A stretch of DNA of 43,532 nt from CAYSLC01 sp964431545 (GCA_964431545.1 CAYSLC010000017.1:1-43532); one strand, 5' to 3'; positions 1-8,932 are shown, counted from the stretch's first letter. The notes: generated from the sequence alone by a model not told the origin. Program-made: numbers and translations.

Positions 1-392
1 CCGAAGAGGCAGCTCATGGGGCCGGCTCGAGGGCCTCGGCCCCGGGGATGGCGGTACCCGGCTTCATGGCCCCCTTTAAATCACGGAATCCCTTGGGTGG
101 CAACGCCCTTTTGGGGCTTTCGGTCTGCCGTTGGGGAAAAAGGAGCCTTCCCGTGTGTACATTTTCGGCTGCCCCATCCAAGATTTCCGTAAACATGTCG
201 GCAATTTTCGGTTGCGGATGTTGACAGCGTTTGCGTCTGAAAGCGGCCCGGTTCGATGGTGCTCCGGCTCTGTTTTTCCGCCATGAAAAGGTGAAAAGCA
301 GCCCGGGTTGGGGCGGCCTTCGCGATATTGCGGAAATCCAGCGGGTGGTGATCGTCGTCCGCGCCTGTTGACCCAGATATCGGCGGTACTCG
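1..392. other. Intergenic stretch, no gene recognised
   Basis: I see no convincing gene here. Two overlapping minus-strand open frames cross it, but they lack a credible ribosome binding site, are rich in Arg/Pro/Ser and resemble no family I know. A plus-strand frame open from base 1 stops near 213. The stretch ends in a strong hairpin terminator (next entry), so it may hold the 3' end of a transcript starting outside the window, or a small RNA. Neither can be shown from sequence alone. Confidence 0.5.
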
Positions 393-430
393 AAACGCCG
401 GTCGCGATTCGTCGCGGCCGGCGTTTTCTG
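393..430 (+). terminator. Intrinsic terminator-like hairpin
   Basis: The stem pairs 393-401 (AAACGCCGG) with 418-426 (CCGGCGTTT), continues through CGCGA (403-407) with TCGCG (412-416) around one T/G mismatch, and closes on a TTCG tetraloop (408-411). TTTTCTGTTTG follows on the plus strand. The GC-rich stem with a T-rich tail is typical of a Rho-independent terminator. No plus-strand gene is visible upstream, so what it terminates is unknown. It also insulates the promoter at 449-504. Confidence 0.7.
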
Positions 431-448
431 TTTGTAAAAGGCGGATTT

Positions 449-504
449 AACTATTCTTGACCTCAATTCCAGAATAGTTTATACTTTTTTGGAACGTCAT
501 TCCA
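449..504 (+). promoter_or_regulatory. Sigma-70-like promoter overlapped by an inverted-repeat operator
   Basis: TTGACC (457-462) and TATACT (480-485) are separated by 17 bp, a near-ideal sigma-70 pair. A perfect 9-bp inverted repeat, AACTATTCT (449-457) and AGAATAGTT (471-479), spans the -35 and spacer. A second small palindrome, TGGAA-N5-TTCCA (490-504), sits near the expected transcription start. Placement over the promoter suggests a repressor operator. The start codon of the DUF4143 ATPase is at 528. The regulator is unknown. Confidence 0.65.
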
Positions 505-527
505 TAATCGTTAAAAAGGACGCCGCC

Positions 528-1811
528 ATGTTCAAAACCCGTCTGATCTATTCGGAACTTTTCCAGCAGAAAGAAAACGGCAAAATCACGATCCTTTTAG
601 GGGCCCGGCAAGTCGGGAAAACCACTTTGCTGCGGCAACTGCATGCGGCGTTGAAGGAAAGCCATCCCTGCCTGTTTCTGGATTTGGACATTTATTCCCA
701 TTACGAACAAGTCAGCACCTATGAGAACATCGTCAATACGCTGAAACTGAATGGGTATGATACGGGCAAAGGCGGCCTGTTCATCCTATTTCTCGATGAA
801 TTTCAGCGCTATGCGGACATCAGCAGGGCGCTGAAAGCGATATGCGACCACCATCCGGATGTCAAAATTTACACATCCGGGTCTTCGTCCCTGGCCATCA
901 ATGAACAAATCCAGGAAAGCTTGGCCGGCAGAAAGCGCATTTTACGAATTTATCCCCTGAATTTCAACGAATATCTGCACTTCATTGGACGAGACGATCT
1001 GTGCCGGCAGATGGAAAACCTGGCGAACGTCACCTCCGACAACCTGCCGGGCCTGATACCGGATGCGTATCGGGAGCTGGACCGGTTTCTGATTTACGGT
1101 GCATATCCGGAAGTTTCCCTGACGCCGGATCGGGAAAAAAAGGACGTCCTGGCCTCGATTTTCGATCTCTACGTCAAAAAAGATCTGGTCGATTTTTTGA
1201 AAATCGACCGGATTCGGCACGCGAAAACCCTTATTCGACATCTGGCCATCAACCACGGCCAGGAGACCCAATATAACGGGCTGGCGCAGGTGGCCGGCAT
1301 CGATCAAAAAACAGCCAGGAATTATGTCGAGATTCTCAAGGATACATTTATCATTACCGTTCACACGCCCTGGTTCACCAATCGGAACAAAGAGCTGGTG
1401 AAAATGCCTAAAATCTATTTCCAGGACAATGGGGTCCGGAATTATTTTATCAACAATTTTAACCCAGTGGATGTCCGAAAGGATGCCGCCTTTCTTTTTG
1501 AGGGGTTTGTGATTTCCGAACTGATCAAAGTCGGCGCATCCATTGAGGCCCTAAAATTCTGGCGCACCAAAACAAAACAGGAGGTGGATTTGGTTCTGGA
1601 AGAGGGCGGCGAGATCAAGCCGGTTGAGATCAAATGGAAAAAGCAGCTGAAACCTTCGGATTTCAAGGGACTTGAACAATTCAAAACCGCCTATCCGGCC
1701 TGCGGTGAGCGACATATCGTCAACCTGGGGAGCAATCGGACCGGCGGCGATGGCGTCCACCGCCTGTCTCCATTTGAAATCAGCAGGTTAATCCATCCGT
1801 ATTCAGATTGA
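528..1811 (+). CDS. AAA+ ATPase with C-terminal DUF4143 domain
   Basis: 427-residue member of the AAA_14/DUF4143 family of single-gene ATPases, which are widespread in bacteria and archaea and poorly understood. Near the N-terminus is a Walker A loop (GARQVGKTT) and about 60 residues on a Walker B strand ending LFLDEFQR. A TSGSSS sensor-like stretch follows. The C-terminal third holds a PD-(D/E)XK-like motif (EVDLVLE then PVEIKW), usual in DUF4143. The ATG at 528 was chosen over an in-frame TTG at 489 because AAGGA (516-520) lies 7 bases before it and the promoter at 457-485 would leave almost no leader for 489. The gene stands alone. These proteins are often exchanged between genomes; substrate and role are not known. 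Confidence 0.85.
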   Translation: MFKTRLIYSELFQQKENGKITILLGARQVGKTTLLRQLHAALKESHPCLFLDLDIYSHYEQVSTYENIVNTLKLNGYDTGKGGLFILFLDEFQRYADISRALKAICDHHPDVKIYTSGSSSLAINEQIQESLAGRKRILRIYPLNFNEYLHFIGRDDLCRQMENLANVTSDNLPGLIPDAYRELDRFLIYGAYPEVSLTPDREKKDVLASIFDLYVKKDLVDFLKIDRIRHAKTLIRHLAINHGQETQYNGLAQVAGIDQKTARNYVEILKDTFIITVHTPWFTNRNKELVKMPKIYFQDNGVRNYFINNFNPVDVRKDAAFLFEGFVISELIKVGASIEALKFWRTKTKQEVDLVLEEGGEIKPVEIKWKKQLKPSDFKGLEQFKTAYPACGERHIVNLGSNRTGGDGVHRLSPFEISRLIHPYSD

Positions 1812-1898
1812 CGCACCAAACTCCTCTACAACGAGGTTTTCCGGGGAGATTCAGGGCGGATTCGAATTTGATGAATGTGGCGGGAAGGGGGCCGGTTC

Positions 1899-2951
1899 CT
1901 ATCCGAAGCCTCCGCCGAGACCGCCTCCGCCTCGGGCATCCACCGCCTGTTGGGCGAGGAGTTCCGGGCTCGCCAGGACCAAACCGGCCCCGGCGGCCAG
2001 GGAGAGCGCCCCCATGGTGGACCGGGGCGCCCCGATGTCCACCGGAAGCATATAGCCGTCCTCGATGTTCTCGATGGGCTTGCCCCCGATCCGGACGTAT
2101 CTGCCCTTGGTCTTCCCGCCGGGATCGGGGATCCAAAGGGGGGAGCGGAGGCGCTCCACGTCGTATGGGTTGAGCCCCAGATCCTTGACGGTTTTGCCGG
2201 CCAGGTTCCACGCCGGGTCGGCCAGCAGATCGGTCTTCATCCGGTGCCCCTTCCTGGAGGCGTCGTGGAAGAGGAAGACCGGCAGATCGGGATGGCGGTC
2301 GAGGAAGGCCCGGCAGGCGGCGAATGCGCGACGGGGGTATTTGGAAGCGCTCACCACCAGGGCCTTGTTTTCGAAGTGGAACCGGTTCAGGAGAAGCATG
2401 TCGGCCAGGTCGTCCCGCTCCACGATCACGATCCGCTCGGGGGCGTACCGGAGGAACTCCGCGTCGATCTCCTCTCTGTCGAGTCCATCGAAGGCCCTGC
2501 CGGTGACGAGCCGCTCCATGGGATGGGCCGCCTGGTAGGTCCGGATCAGTCCGTTCACCTGTTCATGGGGGATCTTGACGGGCGACCGCCACCGGTGGAC
2601 CACGAAGAGGAGCCACAGGGCCCCGAAGAGGATCGCCCCCGGCAGCCCCTCGCCGATCAGGTTGCGGACCCCCAGGAAGTAGAGGATGATCCCGAGGACG
2701 GCCAGGGCGATCATCCCGCCGATTCTGGCGGATCTCCGCTTTTTCAGGATCAGGCGGTGGATCTGGGCGAAGAGCTGGTTGTGGGTGAAGTGGTACTCCC
2801 CCAGCATGGAGAGCCGATCCACGGCCTTTTTGAAGGCCATGTCGGTGACGTGGGGGGCTTTCTTGGGATCGAGGGCGAACCGGTATCCGCAGGAACCGCA
2901 GACCATTCCCCCTTTGTACTTCTGATCGAAGGCACAGGCCGGGCATTTCAT
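1899..2951 (-). CDS. Zinc-ribbon membrane protein of unknown function
   Basis: 350 residues. The N-terminus carries two CxxC knuckles (Cys3/Cys6 and Cys18/Cys21), a probable zinc ribbon. Two adjacent hydrophobic helices lie at about 77-95 and 101-119. They are followed by a ~200-residue soluble domain with a strand-helix pattern and a short hydrophobic stretch, ending in a Gly-rich tail (GGGGLGGGFG). That tail recalls TPM-domain proteins, but I cannot assign the family. The start is supported by AGGAGG 8 bases upstream. It converges on the DUF4143 ATPase and lies downstream of the EAL-CBS-GGDEF gene on the same strand with 117 bp between, so co-transcription is possible but unproven. Confidence 0.7.
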   Translation of the reverse strand: MKCPACAFDQKYKGGMVCGSCGYRFALDPKKAPHVTDMAFKKAVDRLSMLGEYHFTHNQLFAQIHRLILKKRRSARIGGMIALAVLGIILYFLGVRNLIGEGLPGAILFGALWLLFVVHRWRSPVKIPHEQVNGLIRTYQAAHPMERLVTGRAFDGLDREEIDAEFLRYAPERIVIVERDDLADMLLLNRFHFENKALVVSASKYPRRAFAACRAFLDRHPDLPVFLFHDASRKGHRMKTDLLADPAWNLAGKTVKDLGLNPYDVERLRSPLWIPDPGGKTKGRYVRIGGKPIENIEDGYMLPVDIGAPRSTMGALSLAAGAGLVLASPELLAQQAVDARGGGGLGGGFG

Positions 2952-3068
2952 GGGGCTGCCTCCTTTCTCCCTTGGACCCCTCTTACCACATCACGGGAAA
3001 AAGGCGTAGCGGAAATCCGCGCACCGGGGGAGGTCCATGCCCCGGAGAACGGGTCAGGGGGGCACGCT

Positions 3069-4916
3069 TCACGGCTCCGGCGGGGCGGTTCGGGCCGGCG
3101 AGGGCAGGGCCCGGAGCGTCCCGTCCCGGCCGGGGGGATCGTCTCCCTCCCCCGGCAGGCGGAGGACGTTGATCTTCTCCGGGGAACTCTTGGCGACCCG
3201 CTTCTGCCGGGCCATGATGTTGCTGATCTCCTCGGTGGAGTAAATGCGTTTCCGGTTCGGCGACAGGTGGAGGATCACGGCGCTCACGGTCAGCAGGGGA
3301 AAACCGGCCTCCTTCCCGTCCCGGCCCCTGGCCGTCATGCACCCCCGCCGGATGGTCTCCGGATCATAGAAGCTCTCCACGTCCCGCCGGAACTGACGGG
3401 CCAGCTGGATGACATCCTCCTTGACCTTGATCAGGGGGCTTCGACTCACCCCCATGAAGAAGTCGTCGCCGCCGATATGGCCGGCGAACCGGCCGGCGTA
3501 TTCGGTCCAGCTCTTGAGCAGGTCGGAAAAGAGCAGGATCACCCGGTCCCCGTTCCGGAACCCGTAGCAGTCGTTGTACGGCTTGAAGTTGTCGAAATCG
3601 AAGTAGACCAGTACGTGGGAGTTCTCGGTGTCCCGAAGGGCCCGGGAGACGTATTCGTGGATCAGGGTGTTGCCCGGCAGTTTGGTGAGGGGGTTCTGGT
3701 CCCGGGCGATGGCGATGTTCTTCTCGTTCAACACCTTCAACAGCGCGTGGGCGCTGAGGAAGCCCTTGTACTTCATCCCCTCCACGATGAGGATCCCCTC
3801 GAAATTCTGGTTGTGGGAGTAGATCTCCAGGATCTTCTCCACCGGGGTGTTGATCTCGGCGATGGGGAACTTGGTGATGAACTTGGCGATGTTCTTTCCG
3901 ATGGCGGGGTTCTGGAGCAGCTCGTTCCCGTACCGGGAGTAGATGTAGTCCTTGAAGCTCTTTTCGCTGACGATCCCCAGCGGCTCGCCGTTTCCGTTGA
4001 CCACCGGGAAGAAAGTGCGGTCTTTCTGGGCCTTGAACCGGTTGAAGACGTCCAGGACGCTGCACGCGGCGGGGATCGGCTCCAGGGGGAGGATCTCGGT
4101 ATCGAGGAGCTTCTTGTCCTCCCCCCGATTGTACCGGCGATCGTCCCGGCCCAGGGCCTGGATGTGGGGATAGATCCGGCACAGGGCCCGGATGTCCGTA
4201 TCCGGACGCTGGATGAGGAACCCCTGGACCAGGTCGCAGCCGATATCCCGGCAGGCATGGAACTCCTGCTCGGTCTCCACCCCTTCGGCGATGACGATGC
4301 TGCCCATCATGTGGGCGATGTTGACGATACTGGCCACGAAAAGCCGCTTGTCGGGGTCGGTGGAGATGTCCCGGATGAAGAACCGGTCGATCTTGATGAA
4401 GTCGGGCCGGGCGTAGTAGAGGAGTTTGAGCCCGGAGAACCCGGCCCCGCAATCGTCCACGGCGATCTTGAACCCCTGGGACCGGTAGGCGTCCAGGGTC
4501 CGCACCGCCTCCTTGTCGTTCTGGAGATCCTGCTTTTCGGAGATCTCGAAACAGATCGCCTCCTGGGAGAGCCCGTACCGGGCGAGGAGATCGATGGTGT
4601 TGCCGGACCGGTACTTTCCCGACAGAAGGACGCGGTTGTCCAGGTTGAAAAAGAGCTTGAGCTGTTGCTTCCACTCCAGGCGGGCGAACTTTTCAACGGC
4701 CATCTCCCGCAGGGAGATGTCCACCGGGTAGAGCAGCTTCTCCCCGTGGGCCCGGTCGAAGAAGGCCTCGATGGAGGGAAACCCGGCGGCCTCCACGTTT
4801 CGCAGCAGGGCCTCGCAGCCGTAGCAGACGCCGGTATGGATGTTGACGATGGGCTGGAAGGCGAAATCGACCCGGTTGAGCCGGGTCATCCACCGTTGAT
4901 CCTCCAGCAGCGTCAT
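3069..4916 (-). CDS. EAL-CBS-GGDEF c-di-GMP protein
   Basis: 615 residues in the order EAL (about 15-250), CBS pair (about 280-400), GGDEF (about 405-585). The EAL domain keeps every residue needed for c-di-GMP phosphodiesterase activity: Glu35 (EALLR), Asn91, Glu124, Asp154-Asp155, Lys175, Glu211/Glu214 (AEGVET) and Gln231. The GGDEF site is altered to GGDDF (483-487), so cyclase activity is doubtful; it may bind GTP and regulate. CBS domains usually bind adenine nucleotides. No signal peptide or membrane helix, so cytosolic. The ATG at 4916 was chosen over 4964 because GGGAGGAGGAG lies just before it. It follows arsC by 51 bp at the 3' end of the pst run. The EAL part resembles the degenerate EAL protein at 42532-43317. 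Confidence 0.88.
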   Translation of the reverse strand: MTLLEDQRWMTRLNRVDFAFQPIVNIHTGVCYGCEALLRNVEAAGFPSIEAFFDRAHGEKLLYPVDISLREMAVEKFARLEWKQQLKLFFNLDNRVLLSGKYRSGNTIDLLARYGLSQEAICFEISEKQDLQNDKEAVRTLDAYRSQGFKIAVDDCGAGFSGLKLLYYARPDFIKIDRFFIRDISTDPDKRLFVASIVNIAHMMGSIVIAEGVETEQEFHACRDIGCDLVQGFLIQRPDTDIRALCRIYPHIQALGRDDRRYNRGEDKKLLDTEILPLEPIPAACSVLDVFNRFKAQKDRTFFPVVNGNGEPLGIVSEKSFKDYIYSRYGNELLQNPAIGKNIAKFITKFPIAEINTPVEKILEIYSHNQNFEGILIVEGMKYKGFLSAHALLKVLNEKNIAIARDQNPLTKLPGNTLIHEYVSRALRDTENSHVLVYFDFDNFKPYNDCYGFRNGDRVILLFSDLLKSWTEYAGRFAGHIGGDDFFMGVSRSPLIKVKEDVIQLARQFRRDVESFYDPETIRRGCMTARGRDGKEAGFPLLTVSAVILHLSPNRKRIYSTEEISNIMARQKRVAKSSPEKINVLRLPGEGDDPPGRDGTLRALPSPARTAPPEP

Positions 4917-4967
4917 GATCTCCTCCTCCCTGGGCAGCCGGGGCGCGCAGTTCATGGAGAACATCGA

Positions 4968-5396
4968 TCAGTTCTGTTCCACCCACTGTCGAACCCGGTC
5001 CCGGACGGCGTCCCGGATCTCGCGGACGGCCGCAAGCCGGGCCTCCCGGTCCCCCGTGGCCCGGGAGGGGTCGGGAAACGGCCAGTGGAGGCGCGTACAG
5101 ATGCCGGGGAAGATGGGGCACCGGTCCTCCACCGCTTCGTCGCACACGGTGATGACGTAGTCGTAGAGCTTTCCGTCCCGGAAGAGATCGAAGACGCTCT
5201 TGGACCGGTTTTTGCCGATGTCGAGGCCGGCCTCGGCCATCGATTCGATCACCAGGGGCTGAATCTCCCTGGGTTCGAGCCCGGCGCTCTCCGCTTCGAA
5301 GCGATCCCCCGCCATCTCCCTGAGGAACGCCTCGGCCATCTGGCTCCTGCCGCTGTTGTGGACGCAGATGAACAGCACGCGTATCTTCCGTTCCAT
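4968..5396 (-). CDS. arsC: Arsenate reductase, low-Mr phosphatase fold
   Basis: 142 residues of the thioredoxin-coupled ArsC / low-molecular-weight tyrosine phosphatase superfamily. The P-loop CVHNSGRSQ near the N-terminus fits the CX5R consensus; further on come a conserved DP (PFPDPS) and a VCDEA stretch with a second Cys in the usual redox position. The enzyme would reduce arsenate to arsenite in the cytosol. Arsenate enters through phosphate carriers, which makes its place just after phoU in the pst run sensible. The ATG at 5396 has GGGAGA 6 bases upstream; an in-frame ATG at 5408 has none. A protein tyrosine phosphatase role is less likely given the VCDEA Cys. Confidence 0.88.
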   Translation of the reverse strand: MERKIRVLFICVHNSGRSQMAEAFLREMAGDRFEAESAGLEPREIQPLVIESMAEAGLDIGKNRSKSVFDLFRDGKLYDYVITVCDEAVEDRCPIFPGICTRLHWPFPDPSRATGDREARLAAVREIRDAVRDRVRQWVEQN

Positions 5397-5481
5397 GGTC
5401 TCTCCCATTGCAGATGCAAATTTTCTCGTGAAGGGGTCATCGGGTTGAATGGCGGACGGGCGGGATCTCCTGTTGGAACCG

Positions 5482-6141
5482 TCAGTACTCCGCGTGGCGC
5501 ACGATCTCCCCCTCGATCATGTAAATCACCTCCTCGGCGATGTTGGTGGTGTGGTCGGCGATCCGCTCCAGGTGGCGGGAGATGAGGTACATGTTGAGGA
5601 GGTAGCCGACCGAGCCGGGATGTTCCTGGATCATCTTCTTGATCTGACGGTAGTTCTCCATGTAGGTCCGGTCCACCTCGTCATCCATGAGACAGACCTT
5701 GAAGGCCAGATCCGTATCCATGTTCACCAGGGAGTCGAGGCTCTGCTTGAGCATGGCGGCGACCGTCTCGGTCATGGGCTTGTAGTCGATCCGGAAATCG
5801 ATGGTTTCGCTGTGCTTGGCGATGGTGGTCACGCGCTGGGCGATGTTGACGGTCTCGTCGGCGATCCGTTCCAGGTCGTTGTTGATCTTGATCACCGCGG
5901 TGAGAAACCGCAGATCCACCGCCACCGGCTGATGGAGGGCCAGGATCTTGAGGCACTCCTCCTCCACCTCCACCTCCATCTCGTCGATTTCGTAGTCGGA
6001 CTTGATGATCCGGTTGGCGTCAAAGACGTCCTGGCTGTCGACGATCCGGCTCACCTTGTGGACCCGCTCCTCCACCATCGCCCCCAGGGAGAGGATGCGC
6101 TGCTTGGTCTTGTCCAGTTCCCGCTGTAGATGCTTGGCCAT
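5482..6141 (-). CDS. phoU: Phosphate signalling complex protein PhoU
   Basis: 219 residues, the usual PhoU length, all helical, with the two three-helix repeats. Metal-binding-type motifs are visible in each repeat: NNDLERIADE and SRHLERIADH (E/DxxxD pattern). PhoU links the Pst transporter to PhoR and keeps the Pho response off when phosphate is plentiful. It follows pstB by 29 bp, the conserved pstSCAB-phoU order. The ATG at 6141 has GAGGGA 7 bases upstream and gives the standard N-terminus (MAKHLQ); a longer frame extending to 6807 overlaps pstB and is not coding. Confidence 0.97.
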   Translation of the reverse strand: MAKHLQRELDKTKQRILSLGAMVEERVHKVSRIVDSQDVFDANRIIKSDYEIDEMEVEVEEECLKILALHQPVAVDLRFLTAVIKINNDLERIADETVNIAQRVTTIAKHSETIDFRIDYKPMTETVAAMLKQSLDSLVNMDTDLAFKVCLMDDEVDRTYMENYRQIKKMIQEHPGSVGYLLNMYLISRHLERIADHTTNIAEEVIYMIEGEIVRHAEY

Positions 6142-6170
6142 GTGGGATTCCCTCTTTGTTTTTTTGGTGA

Positions 6171-6932
6171 TCACCCGAACCGCCCCGTGATGTAGTCCTC
6201 GGTCTGTTTCAGTTTGGGCCGGGTGAAGATGGTGTCGGTCTCCCCCATCTCGATGAGCTTGCCCATGTAGAAAAAGGCGGTCATGTCCGAGACCCGGGCC
6301 GCCTGCTGCATGCTGTGGGTGACGATGATGATGGTGTACAGTTTTTTGAGTTCGTGGATGAGTTCCTCGATCTTCTGGGTGGCGATGGGATCGAGGGCCG
6401 AGGCCGGCTCGTCCATGAGGACCACCTCCGGCTCCACGGCCAGGGCCCGGGCGATGCACAGCCGCTGCTGCTGCCCGCCGGAGAGTCCCAGGGCCGTCTC
6501 GTGGAGGCGATCCTTGACCTCCTCCCAGAGGGCGGCCTGCTGGAGGCTCTCGGTGACCCTTTGTTCCACGGTGGACCGATCCTTGATCCCGTTGACCCGC
6601 AGCCCGTAGGCCACGTTGTCGAAGACGGTCTTGGGGAAGGGGTTCGGCTTCTGGAAGACCATGCCCACCCGCCGGCGGAGCATGACCACGTCCAGGGAGG
6701 GATCGTAGATGTCCTCCCCCTCCAGGAGGATCTTCCCCTCCACCCGGCTGATGGCGATCAGATCGTTCATCCGGTTGAGGCATCGGAGGTAGGTGCTCTT
6801 TCCGCACCCGGAGGGGCCGATGAGGGCGGTCACCTGCTTCTTTTTGAAGTCGATGCTCACATCGTGCAGCGCCTGGAAGTTCCCGTAGTAGAAATCGAGA
6901 TGTTCGGAGCGCATCTTGAGATTATTGTCCAT
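6171..6932 (-). CDS. pstB: Phosphate ABC transporter ATPase PstB
   Basis: 253 residues, typical PstB. Walker A is GPSGCGKST (about 39-47), the Q-loop lies in MVFQKPNPFP, the ABC signature is LSGGQQQR, Walker B is VVLMDEP, and the H-loop is IIVTHSMQQA. The NPFP and PASALDP stretches are characteristic of PstB rather than other importers. It hydrolyses ATP on the inner face of the membrane to drive phosphate import by PstCA. AAGGTGGG precedes the start by 7 bases. It sits between pstA and phoU. Confidence 0.98.
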   Translation of the reverse strand: MDNNLKMRSEHLDFYYGNFQALHDVSIDFKKKQVTALIGPSGCGKSTYLRCLNRMNDLIAISRVEGKILLEGEDIYDPSLDVVMLRRRVGMVFQKPNPFPKTVFDNVAYGLRVNGIKDRSTVEQRVTESLQQAALWEEVKDRLHETALGLSGGQQQRLCIARALAVEPEVVLMDEPASALDPIATQKIEELIHELKKLYTIIIVTHSMQQAARVSDMTAFFYMGKLIEMGETDTIFTRPKLKQTEDYITGRFG

Positions 6933-6990
6933 GGTTTATCCCACCTTGCATAGTCGGTGTGTAAAAGGGGTGATCACAAAAGACCTTTTT

Positions 6991-7965
6991 TTATTTCAAA
7001 CGTTTCCGCAGCCGGGACCTGAGAAGGATGGCCACCATGTTCATCCCCAGCACCAGGGCGATGAGGACCAGGGCGGTGCCGTACTGGAGCGGACGGGTCT
7101 TGGCGATCTCGGTGCCGGCGGTGGCCAGGACGTAGATGTGGTAGGGGAGCGCCATGATCTCGTCGAAAAGGGACGACGGAAGGTTCGGCGTGAAGAAGAC
7201 CGCCGCGGTGAACATGATGGGGGCCGTCTCGCCGGCGGCCCGGCTCAGCCCCAGGATGGTGCCGGTGAGGATCCCCGGCATGGCCGTCGGCAGCACCACT
7301 CTTTGGACGGTCTGCCATTTGGTGGCCCCCAGCCCCAGGGAAGCCTCCCGGTAGGTGTCCGGGACGGACTTCAAGGCCTCCTCGGTGGAGCCGATGATCA
7401 CGGGCAGGCTCATGGCCCCCAGGGTCAGGGCCCCGGCCAGCAGGCTCACCCCCATGTTCAGGTAGATCACGAAGAAGGCGAGGCCGAAGAGGCCGAAGAC
7501 CACCGACGGCACCCCGGCCAGGTTGTTGATCCCGAGCCGGATGGTCCGGAGCACCTTGCCCGGCCGGGCGTACTCGTTGAGGTAGATGGCCGAGGCGACC
7601 CCGATGGGCAGCGCCACGACGATGGCCCCGATGCTCAGCAGCACGGTGCCGACGATGCAGGGGAGGATCCCCCCCTCGGTCATGGAGTTCCGGGGCACCT
7701 CCGAGAGGAACTCCCAGGAGATGGCGCCGATGCCGTTTTTGATCATGAAGAAGACGATGATGAAGAGCGCGATGCCGTTGATCGCCGCCGCCGCCCGGAA
7801 GAGGCCGAAGATGATCGCCTGGGTGAACTTTCGTCCGCCCTGGCGTCTGGCCGCGGTCTCCTGGAGGCCGAGCTTCGCCGGCTTGACGGCCCGGGAAACC
7901 GCCTCCCCCTCCGGGCCTTCCGGGGTCCCCTCGTCCTTCTTGTACTCCTCCCGCGTGATATCCAT
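6991..7965 (-). CDS. pstA: Phosphate ABC transporter permease PstA
   Basis: 324 residues with a charged N-terminal tail (about 40 residues) and six hydrophobic helices. The cytoplasmic EAA loop reads EEALKSVPDTYREASLGLGA, the coupling helix that docks on PstB. SRAAGETAPI is typical of PstA. I chose the ATG at 7965, with GGGAGG 6 bases upstream, over the ATG at 7986, which begins one base after the pstC stop and has a poor ribosome site. The long hydrophilic N-terminus before the first helix is longer than in E. coli PstA. Confidence 0.96.
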   Translation of the reverse strand: MDITREEYKKDEGTPEGPEGEAVSRAVKPAKLGLQETAARRQGGRKFTQAIIFGLFRAAAAINGIALFIIVFFMIKNGIGAISWEFLSEVPRNSMTEGGILPCIVGTVLLSIGAIVVALPIGVASAIYLNEYARPGKVLRTIRLGINNLAGVPSVVFGLFGLAFFVIYLNMGVSLLAGALTLGAMSLPVIIGSTEEALKSVPDTYREASLGLGATKWQTVQRVVLPTAMPGILTGTILGLSRAAGETAPIMFTAAVFFTPNLPSSLFDEIMALPYHIYVLATAGTEIAKTRPLQYGTALVLIALVLGMNMVAILLRSRLRKRLK

Positions 7966-7987
7966 GGAGATCCTCCCGTCCTTCATG

Positions 7988-8881
7988 TTAGAGGGATGCC
8001 TCGCCGACCTGCCGGTAGCGGTGGGCGATCTGATCGGCGATGATGTTGAAACAGAAGGTGAACAGAAACAGCACGATGCCCGTGGCGAACAGGGCGTAGT
8101 AGTGGTCTCCCCGGAACGGGGCCTCGGCCATCTCCGCCGCGATGGAGGCGGGCATGGGCCGCACGGGATCGAAGAGGGACGACGGGATCATGGCGGCGCC
8201 GCCGGCCACCATGAGGACGACCATGGTCTCCCCCACGGCCCGGGACATGCCGAGGATGATGGAGGTGCTGATCCCGGAGATGGAGGCGGGCAGCACCACC
8301 CGGATGATGGTCTCCCACTGGGTGGCGCCCAGGGCCAGGGAGCCCTCCCGGAGGGCGTCCGGCACGCTGTAGATGGCGTCCTCGGAGAGGCTGCAGATGG
8401 TGGGGATCGACATGAAGGCGAGCATCAGGGCGGCGTTGAAGAGGTTCAAGCCCGTGGGCAGATTGAAGACGTTCTGGAGAAAGGGCGCCACCACCACCAT
8501 GCCGAAGAAGCCGATGACCACCGATGGCAACGCCGCCAGGAGTTCCACGATCGGCTTGACGATCTCGGCCACCCGCTTGGTGGCCAGCTCCGCCAGGTAG
8601 ATGGCCGTCATCACCCCCAGCGGAATGGCGATGACCGCGGAGACGGCCGTCACCGCCAAAGAGGCGATGATGAGGGGGAAGATCCCGAAATCGGGGGGAT
8701 CCGAGGTGGGATACCAGTATTTGCCGAAGACGAAATCCCCCACCGAGACCTCCTGGAAGATGGGGATTCCCTCCATGAACAGAAAGACCATGATCATGAA
8801 GAGGACCGCGATGGAGGCGGTGGCCACGATGAAGAAGAAGCTCTTCATGGCCTTTTCGGCGGTCTGTCGCTTGTTTGCCAT
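7988..8881 (-). CDS. pstC: Phosphate ABC transporter permease PstC
   Basis: 297 residues with six predicted membrane helices. The first helix is at about 15-38, followed by a periplasmic segment ending in the TSDPPDFGI stretch. The EAA loop SEDAIYSVPDALREGSLALG and the MSRAVGETMVV helix identify it as PstC, partner of PstA. The ATG at 8881 is preferred over 8896 because GAGAGG lies 7 bases before it. It is separated from pstS by 193 bp, the only large gap inside the pst run; a hairpin lies there. Confidence 0.96.
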   Translation of the reverse strand: MANKRQTAEKAMKSFFFIVATASIAVLFMIMVFLFMEGIPIFQEVSVGDFVFGKYWYPTSDPPDFGIFPLIIASLAVTAVSAVIAIPLGVMTAIYLAELATKRVAEIVKPIVELLAALPSVVIGFFGMVVVAPFLQNVFNLPTGLNLFNAALMLAFMSIPTICSLSEDAIYSVPDALREGSLALGATQWETIIRVVLPASISGISTSIILGMSRAVGETMVVLMVAGGAAMIPSSLFDPVRPMPASIAAEMAEAPFRGDHYYALFATGIVLFLFTFCFNIIADQIAHRYRQVGEASL

Positions 8882-8905
8882 GGATCGACCTCTCAAATGA
8901 GCGAA

Positions 8906-8932
8906 AGGGGTGGTCCGTCTTCAACCACCCCT
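8906..8932 (-). other. Stem-loop between pstS and pstC
   Basis: AGGGGTGGT (8906-8914) pairs perfectly with ACCACCCCT (8924-8932) around a 9-base loop. On the minus strand the 3' arm is followed by TTCGCTC, not a U run, so it is a poor terminator. In many pst operons a structure after pstS gives excess binding protein over the permease, by partial termination or by protecting the upstream mRNA. That role is inference. Confidence 0.5.

Noticed and set aside
14..466. A 150-codon minus-strand open frame
   Set aside because: Runs through the terminator hairpin at 393-430, lacks a ribosome site and is compositionally odd.
1875..5585. A 1236-codon plus-strand open frame
   Set aside because: It is antisense to the zinc-ribbon, EAL-CBS-GGDEF and arsC genes, is made of low-complexity Gly/Pro/Asp/Val/His-rich sequence and has no ribosome site; a by-product of high GC at third positions.
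5482..6807. A long upstream extension of PhoU
   Set aside because: The extension overlaps pstB in another frame; the ATG at 6141 gives the standard PhoU N-terminus with a ribosome site.
8906..8932. Hairpin after pstS as a true intrinsic terminator
   Set aside because: No U-rich tail on the minus strand; kept only as a stem-loop of uncertain role.
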